Shown here piece after piece: positions 47,370 to 59,500 of a stretch of 64,000 nt of DNA; positions within the stretch are counted from its first letter, which is position 1, and each line of letters opens with the position of its first letter. The notes under the pieces were generated by a model. The model searched no databases. It was not told where the DNA came from and saw only the letters and a program-made list of their open reading frames with translations. Origin of the DNA: Amphibalanus amphitrite (lineage: Eukaryota > Arthropoda > Thecostraca > Balanomorpha > Balanidae); the NCBI RefSeq assembly GCF_019059575.1, contig NW_024881853.1, positions 248,001 to 312,000 of the forward strand, in the 5' to 3' direction. The translations under genes were made by a program, and so were the position numbers.

Positions 47370-48330
47370 GCTCCATGCGGCATCTGAGGGCCGCCACGAC
47401 GGCCTCAGAGGGCCCTTTTATGACGATCTCTAAGGGCTCCCACCTGAGGGCTTTGTCCCCTGGGGCCCTACAACGGCCACTAAGGGCCCTCATGACGACC
47501 GCCGAGGGTCCCACAGAGACTCCAGGGCCCCAAGGAGACTCCAGGGGCCGCGCTGGCCTCTGAGGGCCCCTATGATGGCCTCTGAGGGCCCTTACGATGA
47601 TCTCTGAGGGCTGTCACGACGAACTCTGTCCCCTGGGGCCCTATAACGACCACTAAGGGCCCTCATGACGACCGCTGAGGGTCCCACAGGACTCCAGGGG
47701 CCCCACTGGCCTCTGAGGGCCTCTACGACGGTCTCTGAGGGCCCTTGTGACGGCCCTAGACCCAACTCAAGTCTGAGGGCCCATTTGGCTTCAGACAGCC
47801 CAGCGACGGCCTCTGAGGGCCTCAACACAACCAGGCTGCAGGGGCTATGCTGGCATCTGAGGGCTCTGCAACGGCCTATTGAGGGCCCTAACAACAATGG
47901 CCTCTAGCAGTCTTACCAAGGCCTCTGAGAGCCCTTCAAAGGTATCTGAGGGCCCATGAAGACCCTCAATATGGCCAAGGACCCTCATGACGACCTCTGA
48001 TGATCCTCTCGAAGGCTTCTAAAGGCCCTCACAACAACTTCTGAGGACCCCAGGACGGTCCCTGACGGGCTGAGAGCCCTGACGACGACCTCTCTGGGCC
48101 CTCACGATGGTCTAAGACCCAACGCAAGCTCCAAAGGCCCACACTGGCGTCTGAGGGCCCCACGACGGCCTCTGAGAGCCTCGACGCAGGCAGGCTCCAG
48201 GGGCCATGCTGACCTCTGAGGGCCCTCTTGACGGCTTCTAGGGCTAACGAAGGTTTCAAGGGCCTAACGAAGGTTTCAAGGGCCAACGAAGGTTTCAAGG
48301 GCCAACGAAGGTTTCAAGGGCCAACGCTGG
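47370..48330. repeat. Central CTCTGAGGGCCCT repeats of the foldback element
   Basis: Loose 25-35-bp repeats built on GGCCTCTGAGGGCCCTNACGACG. At 48240-48325 there is a clean 20-bp tandem (acgaaggtttcaagggccta), five copies. Confidence 0.75.
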
Positions 48331-50324
48331 CCTCTGAAGAACCCTACGACGGCCTCGGAGGGTCTCAACTCAACGCAGGCAGGTGCGAGGAGACATGCTG
48401 GCCTCTGAGGGCCCCGCAGAGTTCAGATTCAGAGGATCCAACGACCTTTGTGGACCTTACGAAATACGAAGGTCTCCGAGAGCTCATGCTGGCTCCTGGA
48501 ATTCCACAATGATTCTCAGGCCCCATGTCGGCTTGTTGAGGCACTTTATCTGCTCTTGGTGCCCCGTCGCCGGCCTCTGAGAGTCTCAATGTCGGAACGT
48601 ATGGGGCCATGGGCCTTACACCGGCTTTTTATGGCCCCTACATCGACTCTTGGGACTCATGACCCATGAAATGTGGGTCTAAGCAGCTTCTAAGAATCCC
48701 CATGCTGGTTCTAGTAGCCGCCAGCCGAATATTTTGGCTCACACGCGAGCTCCTGGGACCCCGCGCATATCCAAGGGGTCTACCTGCCTCTAAGACCCCA
48801 CACATACTTTTGGGGCTCAAACGCTTGCCCCTGAAGGCCCCACTGAGACCCCTTTCCTCTATTCAGTCCTCCATACCGGCTCTTAAGGCTAAACATCGGC
48901 TCGTGTGGCCTCCATCCCGGCTTTGGAGGGCCTCCATATAGGCTTTTTTGGGGTCCGATGCCGGTTTCTGAGAGCCCTCAAAAGACTTTCGAGCCTATAC
49001 TGCCTTTTGAAACCTTTCAGCAACTTTCAAGGGACCGACCCTGATCGGAGGGTTCATTCAGTCTGGGGAGTCATGTAGGTCTCTAGAGGAGTCCCTATGT
49101 GGTCGGTTTCCAAGGGGCTTCTAAACACGGTCTTCTTGGAACGGTCTCGTAGGGCCCTCAATGGTCCTCTGCGGATCCAGAAAAGTGGCTTGAGACGCTG
49201 CGGGTGGTAGCTAGACTAAAAGATCAGCCGATAAAAAACTAGTTGCATTTGCTTCTTTATGCTTTCATTATTTGAGACAGGTAGGTACACTGCAATTTCA
49301 AACTTTTTACAGAACCTGTGTGTATGGGGATAATTTTCCAAAATTTTCGTTTTTCATAAATCATTAATAATCACTTTAAAAAACTGAAGGGGGCCCAAAA
49401 CTTCCAGAGGGGCCCCTTGAGAAAATTGTGCACCCCCGTCCAAAATTACCTTCCGCCGCCACTGGTCATGAGTCCCAAGAGTCGATGTAGGGGCCCTAAA
49501 AGCCGGTGTAGGGCCCATGGCCCCATAAGTTCCGGCGTTGGGACTCTCAGAGGCCGGCGAAAGGGGAACCAAGAGCGGATAAAGTGATTCAACAAGCCGA
49601 CATTTGGCCTGAGAATCAGTGTGGAATTCCAGGAGTCTGCGTGAGCTCTCGGAGACCTTCGTAGGGCCCACAAAGGTCGTTCTGAGTGCCCTCTGAATCT
49701 GAACTCTTTGCGGAGCCCTTACAGGCCAGCATGTCCCCTGACACCTGCCTGCGTTGATTTGAGACCCTCCAAGACCCTCCGAAAACTCTGGGTTGGATCC
49801 GTCTATGTTTGATAGCCCCGGAAGATCTGTCGAGCGAAACCTAATTTCGACAGAGTTCGACAGAGCTCTAAGGAGTCCGCAGAGAGCCATTTCAAGTCGA
49901 TATTTTACCTTTTCGACGCTTTGCGTTCGTTATTTTGTCATTTCGATATTTCTCGTATGTTCGCGCTTGCAAAGACAGTGGTGTGGTTCTGGGTCCATGT
50001 ATTTTCCATTCCCCACACCCTGTCTTTGGGTGAGGGAAAGCCATGGCCGATGATAACAAGCATACATGAAATCGTAACTTGTAATACTCAGCACCGTTTT
50101 GAAAATGCAACATACATTTTACGAATCGTTAATCTGCCAAGTTGGCGGCGGAGGGGTGGACGGTGGACGCTGTTCCGCCTTTTTCCGCACCCCTCGAACG
50201 CGCGCGGTGAAATGGCCGGGCGCAGCCGGCTCTCACTCCGAGTCACTTCGTAGATGGCGCTGGGCTCGCGCTCACCGCGAGAAAGGTCATTTGTGCTCAT
50301 GCGCGCAAAAATGCTGCATTTTGC

Positions 50325-50900
50325 GTTCGATACTCTGCCTTTTCGATATTCTGCGTTCGATATTCTGCCTTTTCGATATTTTGCGTTTGATATTTTGTCT
50401 GTTCGATATTTTGTCTGTTCGATATTTTGCGTTCGATATTTTGTCTTTTCGATATTCTGCGTTCGATATTTTGTCTTTTCGATATTCTGCGTTCCATATT
50501 TTGCCTTTTCGATATTTTGTCTTTCGATATTTTGTCTGTTCGATATTTTGCGTTCGATATTTTGTCTTTTCGATATTCTGCGTTCGATATTTTGCCTTTT
50601 CGATATTTTGTCTTTCGATATTTTGTCTTTCGAAGTTTTGTCTTTCGCTATTTTGCGTTTCAATATTTTGCTTTCGATATTATGCTATTCGATATTTTGC
50701 GAGTTCGATATTTTGCAATTCGATATTATGCAATTCGATATTTTGCGATGTCGATATTTTGCGATGTCGATATTTTGCGGTTCGATATTTTGCGATTTCG
50801 ATATTTTGCGCATTCGATATTTTGCTTTCGATATTCTGCCACTTCGATAATTTGTCTTCGATATTTTGCTATTCGATATTTTGCTTTTCGATATTTTGTC
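50325..50900 (-). repeat. Right TTCGATATTTTGC array
   Basis: The inverse of the left array, about 40 copies. It is separated from its inner piece (49890-49956) by about 370 bp of unrelated sequence (49957-50324) that has no partner on the left. Confidence 0.9.
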
Positions 50901-51208
50901 CGGAACCCGGGCAGGTGCCGCCCCCCCCCCCATAGGGTGTTTTCGCGTTAGCTCCGAACACGCTGGCGATAGAGAGCTGAAACTTGGCATACCTGACCTT
51001 TGATTCAAGCCGGATCTTTTGACACCAACTGAATTTTTGGGTCAGGTCAGGTCACTGACCTATGACGTCATAAGTGAACCTCTGCACGGTCTTCAGATGT
51101 CGCAACTTCGCAACGCCCTCACTGCCAGAGGAGATGTCACAGGCAAATGAAACTTGCAGGATATAGTATCCATTATGAGTCTCACAACTTGTATATCTCG
51201 GATTTTCC

Positions 51209-52078
51209 TTAACCCTATTAGTGGCAGGGGGGGGGTTGTTTTTATCCACCCCTCAGGTTTTTCGGGAATATCTCCGAAACCGCTGAAGCTACGATGCTGA
51301 AATTTTCTGACTTTTCCTGAAACTACATTGGGCACATTCCCTGAAAATTTCAAGTTCATAACTTTACCAGGGGCGGCTCCAGAGCACTGGGAATTGGGGG
51401 GTCCTATTCGTGAAGCGAGTCATTTGGGCGAAGATCACGATGCTGCACCAGTTTTACGAACAGTGAATGAAAGGTATCATGTGATAACATATACAAAGTT
51501 ATTGTGCATCCTCTTTTGACACGTTTTTGCTATAATAGGCGGATCCAGGCGTCCAAAAAGGGGGTTATTTTTTACCTCCCAACATAGGTGCCCTGACACC
51601 GCCTATGCATGACCAATACAATTTTAGTCGTTCTCTCATAAGAAAATTGTAACATAACAAGACCATTGCCACCCTTTTTAGAAACAGTACCAACAAAAAC
51701 CTTATTTACTATGCTTTTTGTGTACCCCCAATCTCAATGATCTGTATCTGCCTATGATTTTTGAAAATGCATATTTTTAGGATCCATGTGAATTCCTGGT
51801 TCATTCTCTATCGATCGGCAAAAGTTGCGTTAAGATTGGTTCAGAAACCTGGCCGTGATAAACAGTCTAAAATGTATCTGCAATTTGCCCGTTTTTACCC
51901 CCTCTACCCCCTATTGACATTTTTTCTTTAGAAATGTAGATCTCGTTGAGCCAAATCGAATGCCGTTTGAATTTTGAAAATCGGCCGGTTAGATCTCGAG
52001 ATATCAAGGGGGGTCGTAAACAGCCCCCCCCCTGCCACTAATATGGGGTAGCCAGGAGCCTGCCACTAATAGGGTTAA
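51209..52078 (+). mobile_element. TTAA-flanked MITE, 870 bp (copy 1)
   Basis: Terminal TTAACCCTATTAGTGGCAGG and its inverse, with TTAA at both ends and G-run/C-run hairpin sequence just inside. TTAACCC ends resemble piggyBac-type termini. The right end carries a second partial terminus (cctgccactaatatggggta). No coding. Confidence 0.9.
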
Positions 52079-52379
52079 GGTTATATGAGGTCAGGTCATT
52101 TTCGTGACCTCACCATTATAAGTCAATGGGGAAAAATGAAAACTGTTGTATACTGAAAACTGAATTTGTATATCATTGGGATTGCTTCAGCTCAGCACCC
52201 CAAATGCTAGATTGAGCTCCCCAATAAGACTTGAGCACCCCAACAGGGGCAGCCGACAGGTCACAGCAGCACGCGCACGTGACGGTTTTTCGTAGAATAT
52301 TTTGCGACTAACGGGCTTTTTGCTAGGTATACAATCATTTACCTACAACACTACTCTATACGATTATTAACTTTGCGAA

Positions 52380-52795
52380 CTTAAAGTTACGATCTTTTAC
52401 AGCTTACGATCTTTATCTTACGATCATTTTCCTACAATCTTTTTCATACGATCCATTGCTTTACGATCTTTTGCTTACGATCTTTGGTCGTACGATCTTT
52501 TGCGACATACAATATTTATCTTACGATCATTTTCCTACGATCTTTTTCATGCGATCCTTTGCTTTACGATCCTTTGCTTACGATCTTGAGTCGTACGATC
52601 TTTTGCGACATACGATCTTCATCTTACGATTACTTTCCTACGATCTTTTTAATACGATCAATTGCTTTATGATATTTTTCTTACGATCTTTTGTCGTACG
52701 ATCTTTTACAACATACGATCTTTATCTTACGATCATTTTTCTACGATCTTTTTCCATACGATCTTTTGTCTTACGATCTTTTGTCACGTAATCCC
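52380..52795. repeat. TTACGATCTTTT array with a 103-bp higher-order unit
   Basis: A 10-13-bp monomer (ttacgatctttt and variants) is organised in a longer unit. The marker gtcgtacgatctttt falls at 52487, 52590 and 52693, exactly 103 bp apart. Confidence 0.85.
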
Positions 52796-53822
52796 CTATA
52801 GGGCTTTGCTCGCCCTGGGCTTGGTAGGCAGAGATGGCGCTGATGGTTGGTGGGTGAGCGGATCTGCACAGCTCTGGTGAGCATAACTGTAAAACTCTAG
52901 TTAGAGACACTGCTGCGAGGTAGCGCTGGTATTATCCAGTCCAAGAGGGACCTGGGAGTAGTAACCATGACTGCACTGCATAACCCCAGGTAGCAGTAAG
53001 TAGTCAGCGAAGGTCATTGTCATTTGTCCATTCAATAAGAACCGATTAGGAGGGTGTGTGTGGGGGGGGGGGAGGGGGGAGCGATAGTCCTCCAACGTTT
53101 GAGGATACCAACCGGAGCTGACAACTCAAAGCCTTGCAATTTAGAGCTTACCTCAAGTCAAGCATAATTTGTTGCTGAACAAAGGTGCAGATAAAACGAA
53201 TAGGTAGCTCTGAAGAATGTCACCGATTATCCCTTCAATAGGCACTTTTATTTTAGCCTATATAGCACTAAAATATGTTCATGAGCAGGTAGGTACACGG
53301 ATGACGGAACTAACGTGGGTAGGCCACCCCGATTGCCTACCTAGTACCTACAGACGCGTATCAACTTCGACTAAACTCCACCCAGCCGTTCCTCAGGTAT
53401 ATAAGCGGCCGCTGCACTGCCTTTGAAAACAAACCTAGCCCCAGAAGTGGTGCATGGAAATACGTCGCCCGGTGGGCGTCCAGTGCCCACATACCTATCT
53501 ACAGGCCATGTTTTGAGCCCGGTGATCTGCTCTCTCATGTATGTCATTGTAAGCAAAACAACTTCGGTAACCCGCGCCCCGTTGGAGTCTGCCAAGGCCC
53601 AAGCAACGTTGGGGAGCAGCCAAGCAAGCAACGTTTGGGAAGGGGGCATTTTGCCCCCCCCCTAAGATCTCGAGAACCACGCAATATAGCGACAAGCAGC
53701 AAACGGTGTTGGATAGCCCCAACAAATAACTACCTTGTCACCCAATTTAATTGACCTCGATCTAACCGATGATGTCACAGTTCAGGTCAAATGTCGAGTA
53801 TTCACCGTTTACCGGCATTTAA
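52796..53822. other. Unassigned sequence between two inverted MITE copies
   Basis: No gene. A G-run/attt/C-run hairpin at about 53640-53660 followed by ctcgag resembles an eroded TTAA-element end. Confidence 0.4.
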
Positions 53823-54706
53823 TTAACCCTATTAGTGGCAGGCTCCTGGCTACCCCATATTAGTGGCGGGGGGGGGGGGGCTGTTTACGACCCCCCCTTG
53901 ATATCTCGAGATCTAACTGGCCGATTTTCAAAATTCAAGCAGCATTCGATTTGGCTCAACGAGATCTACATTTCTAAAAAAAAATAATAATTAAAAAATG
54001 TCAATAGGGGGTAGAGGGGGGTAAAAACGGGCAAATTGCTGATACATTTTAGACTGTTTATCACGGCCAGGTTTCTGAACCAATCTTAACGTAACTTTTG
54101 CCGATCGATAGAGAATGAACCAGGAATTCACATGGATCCTAAAAATATGCATTTTCAAAAATTATAGGCGGATACAGATCATTGAGATTGGGGGTACACA
54201 AAAAGTATAGTAAATAAGGTTTTTGTTGGTACTGTTTCTAAAAAGGGTGGCAATGGTCTTGTTATGTTACAATTTTCTTATGAGAGAACGACTAAAATTG
54301 TATTGGTCATGCATAGGCGGTGTCAGGGCACCTATGTTGGGAGGTAAAAAATAACCCCCCTTTTTGGACGCCTGGATCCGCCTATTATAGCAAAAACGTG
54401 TCAAAAGAGGATGCACAATAACTTTGTATATGTTATCACATGATACCTTTCATTCACTGTTCGTAAAACTGGTGCAGCATCGTGATCTTCGCCCAAATGA
54501 CTCGCTTCACGAATAGGACCCCCAATTCCCAGTGCTCTGGAGCCGCCCCTGGTAAAGTTATGAACTTGAAATTTTCAGGGAATGTGCCCAATTTAGTTTT
54601 AGGAAAAGTCAGAAAATTTCAGCATCGTAGCTTCAGCGGTTTCGGAGATATTCCCGAAAAACCTGAGGGGTGGATAAAAACAACCCCCTGCCACTAATAG
54701 GGTTAA
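53823..54706 (-). mobile_element. TTAA-flanked MITE, 884 bp (copy 2, inverted)
   Basis: Reverse orientation of the 51209-52078 element, with high similarity along its whole length and the same TTAACCCTATTAGTGGCAGG ends. Its right TTAA is shared with the next element. Confidence 0.9.
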
Positions 54707-55710
54707 CACGCGCACCGACGGGGGGGGGGCGGATATCCGCCCCCTGAGGTTTTTCGCGAATAGCGGGAAAACCGCGGCGCGTAGCGCCGCAAAATTTGGT
54801 ACGACTATTCTCACATCAATCATACACAAGGTGTGCATGATTGAACTTCCTAACTTTTAAGGTCAGGTCACCAGGTCACTTTGAATGACCCAACCTCAAG
54901 TCACTTTTTTGCAACTTTGTCACCGTGCCAGAGCTACAGTAGATGTCGGAGGCCTTTGAAAGTCGCAGGATGTTATTAGGTCATTAGTAGCTACAATTTG
55001 TATATCTCGGAATTTTGTTATCGATGACCTAAGGCCAGATCAATTTCTCGACCTCCCCATTATATAAGTCAATGGGGAAAATCAACTTCCTGTTTTTACT
55101 TTAAAACGGGTCGGAATGGCCCCATATACCTACATGACTTCATATACGATTAACCTTCACTACCTTGAGGTCTGTTTTACTGTTGGGCAGCTGTAAGGTC
55201 ATGTGACGTCATCAAAGGTCACCAGCGTTTTTTTTTTGCCAATAACTCCGTACAGGAACGAGATGCAGCCGCGCGGATGGTCTCATTGTGTTCAGCTCGT
55301 CAAGACGCATCGAATGATATACATGATGATGACGTCGAGGTCACGTGACCTGAGGTCAACCTTTGATCTTGACCTTTCGAGGTCAACATATATATCATTC
55401 GATGCGAATTGACGAGAGAATCACGATGATGCCCTTAGTTTGTTCCTATCTTGACTAATTAGAAAGTTATTCGAGAAAAACTCTCGGCATATCTAGCGTC
55501 GCCATTTTGACTTTTTTGACCCCTGTGACGTCATATTTGACCTGACCTGAAAATGACCTTTACAAAAATTGTAGACCTTGTCCGTGCGTATCCGATGCCG
55601 TTTACCGCTTGTCCCTATCTTGCTTCGTTCTCGAGATCTCAGGGGGGCGGTCACCCACCCCCCCCCATCGGTACGAAGTTGGCGCAGACCCCCGTCGGTG
55701 CGCGGGTTAA
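54703..55710. mobile_element. TTAA-flanked element, 1,008 bp
   Basis: Left TTAACACGCGCACCGACGGG and right inverse TTAACCCGCGCACCGACGGG (one mismatch), with G-run/C-run hairpins inside. The interior has AGGTCA words and the CATCGAATGATATAC palindromic module. It shares the TTAA at 54703-54706 with its neighbour. Confidence 0.87.
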
Positions 55711-55926
55711 AGAAATGTGCTGTAAAATCGAGTAAAAAGGCATCATATTATTGAAAATCATCGATATTGAACTGTACATCAAACACATAATTTGCTATTT
55801 GAGGTCACTAATACCAGGTCAGGTCACAGAGGTCCGGTCACTGAATTTCACCATACGAAAGTGTCGTGTGATGCATGTTTACGTTCCATTTTACATGACA
55901 AATGCGATTATGTGGGTCAGGCAACC

Positions 55927-56510
55927 TTAACCCGGCCGGGCCCGGGGGGTAATCCCAACCACTGCACCGCAGCCCGGGGGGGGGGGCGTTTTTCGCCCCC
56001 CCCCCCTGTCTAACTCCGTAAATAAGGGAGCTACGGAAACAAAAGCGATACCAAACGAAAGGTCCTTACGAGACGATTCTAATGCACCTAAAATTTTTGA
56101 CCTCAGGTCAATTTTCAAGGTCAGAGGTCAAGGTCAAAGGCCAAAACCGGCACATGTGTAGTGATCTCAAAGTAAGCCTTCTAGAGGACGGCAGGCTGCA
56201 TCAAACCGGCAAAATTGGGTGTCAAACGAAAGAAGAGAATCTGAGGATTCTGGAAATGTGCTCCAAATCAAAGGTCAATGTCAAGGTCACGCTCAAAATT
56301 GACCTCAAACTTGGCACTTTTTCGCACATCTTGCGTGCTAACTTCCAAGATGTTTTGAAATGTTTTGAGGCTTATCAGTTCCCTATTTGTGGTTCATCTT
56401 ACGATACAAGGCTGCTCAAAGGTCAAGGTCACAGAAGAGTATCCCTGCTAGAGGCTATTTCACTGATTCAAGTTAGTAATAATAAATAAGACAATTTTGC
56501 CATCCGGAAG
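55927..56510. mobile_element. TTAA-type element, left end only
   Basis: TTAACCCGGCCGGGCCCGGG followed by a G-run-cgtttttcg-C-run hairpin has the same layout as the other TTAA elements. No matching right end appears before the satellite begins, so it is truncated. Confidence 0.65.
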
Positions 56511-56529
56511 CTCTAAATGAAGGACGTCT

Positions 56530-59500
56530 GTCAAGACAGCCTCAGATTCAGATTCACTTTCAGAATCACATTCGGACCCCCTTAGATTTTCATAAAAACT
56601 GGTCCATGGGTACAGTTTTGGACGCTGATTCCAATGGTGAAGTCTGTTTTTCGCCACATATTATACTTTGGCCCCTAGAGGCATTCAAAGTTTTTTTGGG
56701 GCGAAGGGGGACCCCCTTAGATTTTCATTAAAACTGGTCCATGTGTACAGTTTTGGACGCTGATTCCAACGGTGAAGTCTGTTTTTTGCCACATATCATA
56801 CTTTGGCCCCTAGAGGCATTCAAAGTTTTTTGGGGGAAGGGGGACCCCCTTAGATTTTCATAAAAACTGGTCCATGTGTACAGTTTTGGACGCTGATTCC
56901 AATGGTGAAGTCTGTTTTTCGCCACATATTATACTTTGGCCCCTAGAGGCATTCAAAGTTTTTTTTGGGCGAAGGGGGACCCCCTTAGATTTTCATAAAA
57001 ACTGGTCCATGGGTACAGTTTTGGACGCTGATTCCAATGCTGAAGTCTGTTTTTCGCCACATATTATACTTTGGCCCCTAGAGGCATTCAAAGTTTTTTT
57101 TGGGGCGAAGGGGGACCCCCTTAGATTTTCATAAAAACTGGTCCATGTGTACAGTTTTGGACGCTGATTTTAACGGTGAAGTCTGTTTTTCGCCACATAT
57201 TATACTTTGGCCCCTAGAGGCATTCAAAGTTTTTTGGGGAAGGGGGACCCCCTTAGATTTTCATAAAAACTGGTCCATGAGTACAGTTTTGGACGCTGAT
57301 TCCAATGGTGAAGTCTGTTTTTCGCCACATATTATACTTTGGCCCCTAGAGGCATTCAAAGTTTTTTTTTGGGCGAAGGGGGACCCCTTAGATTTTCATA
57401 AAAACTGGTCCATGGGTACAGTTTTGGACGCTGATTCCAACGGTGAAGTCTGTTTTTCGCCACATATTATACTTTGGCCCCTAGAGGCATTCAAAGTTTT
57501 TTTGGGGCGAAGGGGGACCCCCTTAGATTTTCATAAAAACTGGTCCATGGGTACAGTTTTGGACGCTGATTCCAATGGTGAAGTCTGTTTTTCGCCACAT
57601 ATTATACTTTGGCCCCTAGAGGCATTCAAAGTTTTTTTGGGGCGAAGGGGGACCCCCTTAGATTTTCATAAAAACTGGTCCATGTGTACAGTTTTGGACG
57701 CTGATTCCAACGGTGAAGTCTGTTTTTCGCCACATATTATACTTTGGCCCCTAGAGGCAATGAAAGTTTTTTGGGGCGAAGGGGGACCCCCTTAGATTTT
57801 CATAAAAACTGGTCCATGTGTACAGTTTTGGACGCTGATTCCCATGGTGAAGTCTGTTTTTCGCCACATATTATACTTTGCCCCTAGAGGCATTCAGATT
57901 CACTTTCAGAATCACATTCGGACCCCCTTAGATTTTCATAAAAACTGGTCCATGGGTACAGTTTTGGACACTGATTCCAATGGTGAAGTCTGTTTTTCGC
58001 CACATATTATACTTTGGCCCCTAGAGGCATTCAAAGTTTTTTTGGGGCGAAGGGGGACCCCCTTAGATTTTCATTAAAACTGGTCCATGTGTAGGGGAGA
58101 GCGGGGCCAGTTGAACCACTTTTTATATATTGACATGCACAGCGAGATCTAGTTGTCGTATCAAAAAATGCACAATGCCATGAAAAAATATGCTCTTTTG
58201 GCTTTATTTTAAGATATGTAAAATTATGTTTCAAACATATTTTGCTGCCGAACGCATGCTTATAAAACAGCTCTACGCCCGTTTCAAATGACCCCGATGC
58301 GAGGGTCAATTGAACCAGCCCATGGGGTCAATTGCACCTATCCTTAACAATGGGATGTTTTCCTCTTTAAGGCCACTTTCTTAAGGAGATATTTTGTCCG
58401 GTTCACTTTTCCCAATGCTACATTCAATAGGTCGTTGGAAAGCTAAAAGTGCAAAGTTCCTCATAATAGGTGACATAAAGTACATAGACTATGGTAAAAT
58501 GGGCGGATGAGGAAAATGAGAAATGTCTCAGGCTATAGTGTGCTTTCAAGCAAAAGGCTGGAGAAAAAGGGGTCCAAAATTGAGCTCTATTAAACTACTA
58601 TTTCAGTTTAAAAGCTCATTTCAAAGGTGGACTATTTCCTTTAATGTTTACAGCCCCTGAACAATAACCATTGCAAAGGTCACCGGGGTCCATTGAAACG
58701 GCCTGTAGCCCTGTTTCAACTGACCCTCAGAGAAGCGTTTCAATTGACCCCATCCGCTCCCGCCATCTCGCACGCGCCGTAAAGCACATGTCAAACGAGC
58801 TGGAGGGACGGCATCATGCTGAATGAAGGGCCAAATAAGGTGTTATTCCGGAGCCAGGAGTTCTTCTTTCAGCAAACAAAGGTATATGAGATATCACAAA
58901 ATATTCATGAAAACGATTTCTCCCAAACGCCCCTCAAAAACACAAAAACAAGTGTCAAATCAAAATCACCGTCCGTTTGCCGCCCAAACGCCGTTGACAA
59001 ATGAAGTGGTCGAGCGCGGATGCGCAGTGGTGTCGGCAACGCCATATGTTGCATACTGTTGAAAATAAAGCCATGTTTCATCTGACCCCGTGTTGCAACT
59101 GGCCCCGCTCTCCCCTACAGTTTTGGACGCTGATTCCAACGGTGAAGTCTGTTTTTCGCCACATATCATACTTTGGCCCCTAGAGGCATTCAAAGTTTTT
59201 TGGGGAAGGGGGACCCCCTTAGATTTTCATAAAAACTGGTCCATGTGTACAGTTTTGGACGCTGATTCCAACGGTGAAGTCTGTTTTTCGCCACATATCA
59301 TACTTTGGCCCCTAGAGGCATTCAAAGTTTTTTTGGGGGAAGGGGGACCCCCTTAGATTTTCATAAAAACTGGTCCATGTGTACAGTTTTGGACGCTGAT
59401 TCCAATGGTGAAGTCTGTTTTTCGCCACATATTATACTTTGGCCCCTAGAGGCATTCAAAGTTTTTTTTGGGGCGAAGGGGGACCCCCTTAGATTTTCAT

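Larger units (their letters stand above)
45600..50940. mobile_element. 5.3-kb foldback element with tandem-repeat arms
   Basis: Left arm 45645-46190 is an array of GCAAAATATCGAA-like units. The right arm, mainly 50325-50900 with a piece at 49890-49956, is the same array in inverse orientation. Inward, 46255-46545 pairs with 49200-49460, and 46570-47110 pairs with 48655-49175, all as diverged inverted copies. Outside each array is a long G-run (C-run on the right) next to a CAGGTG word. The centre (47370-48330) is irregular GAGGGCCC repeats. No protein-coding frame is credible. Arms of short tandem repeats are typical of Foldback/Galileo-type elements; boundaries are approximate. Confidence 0.75.
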
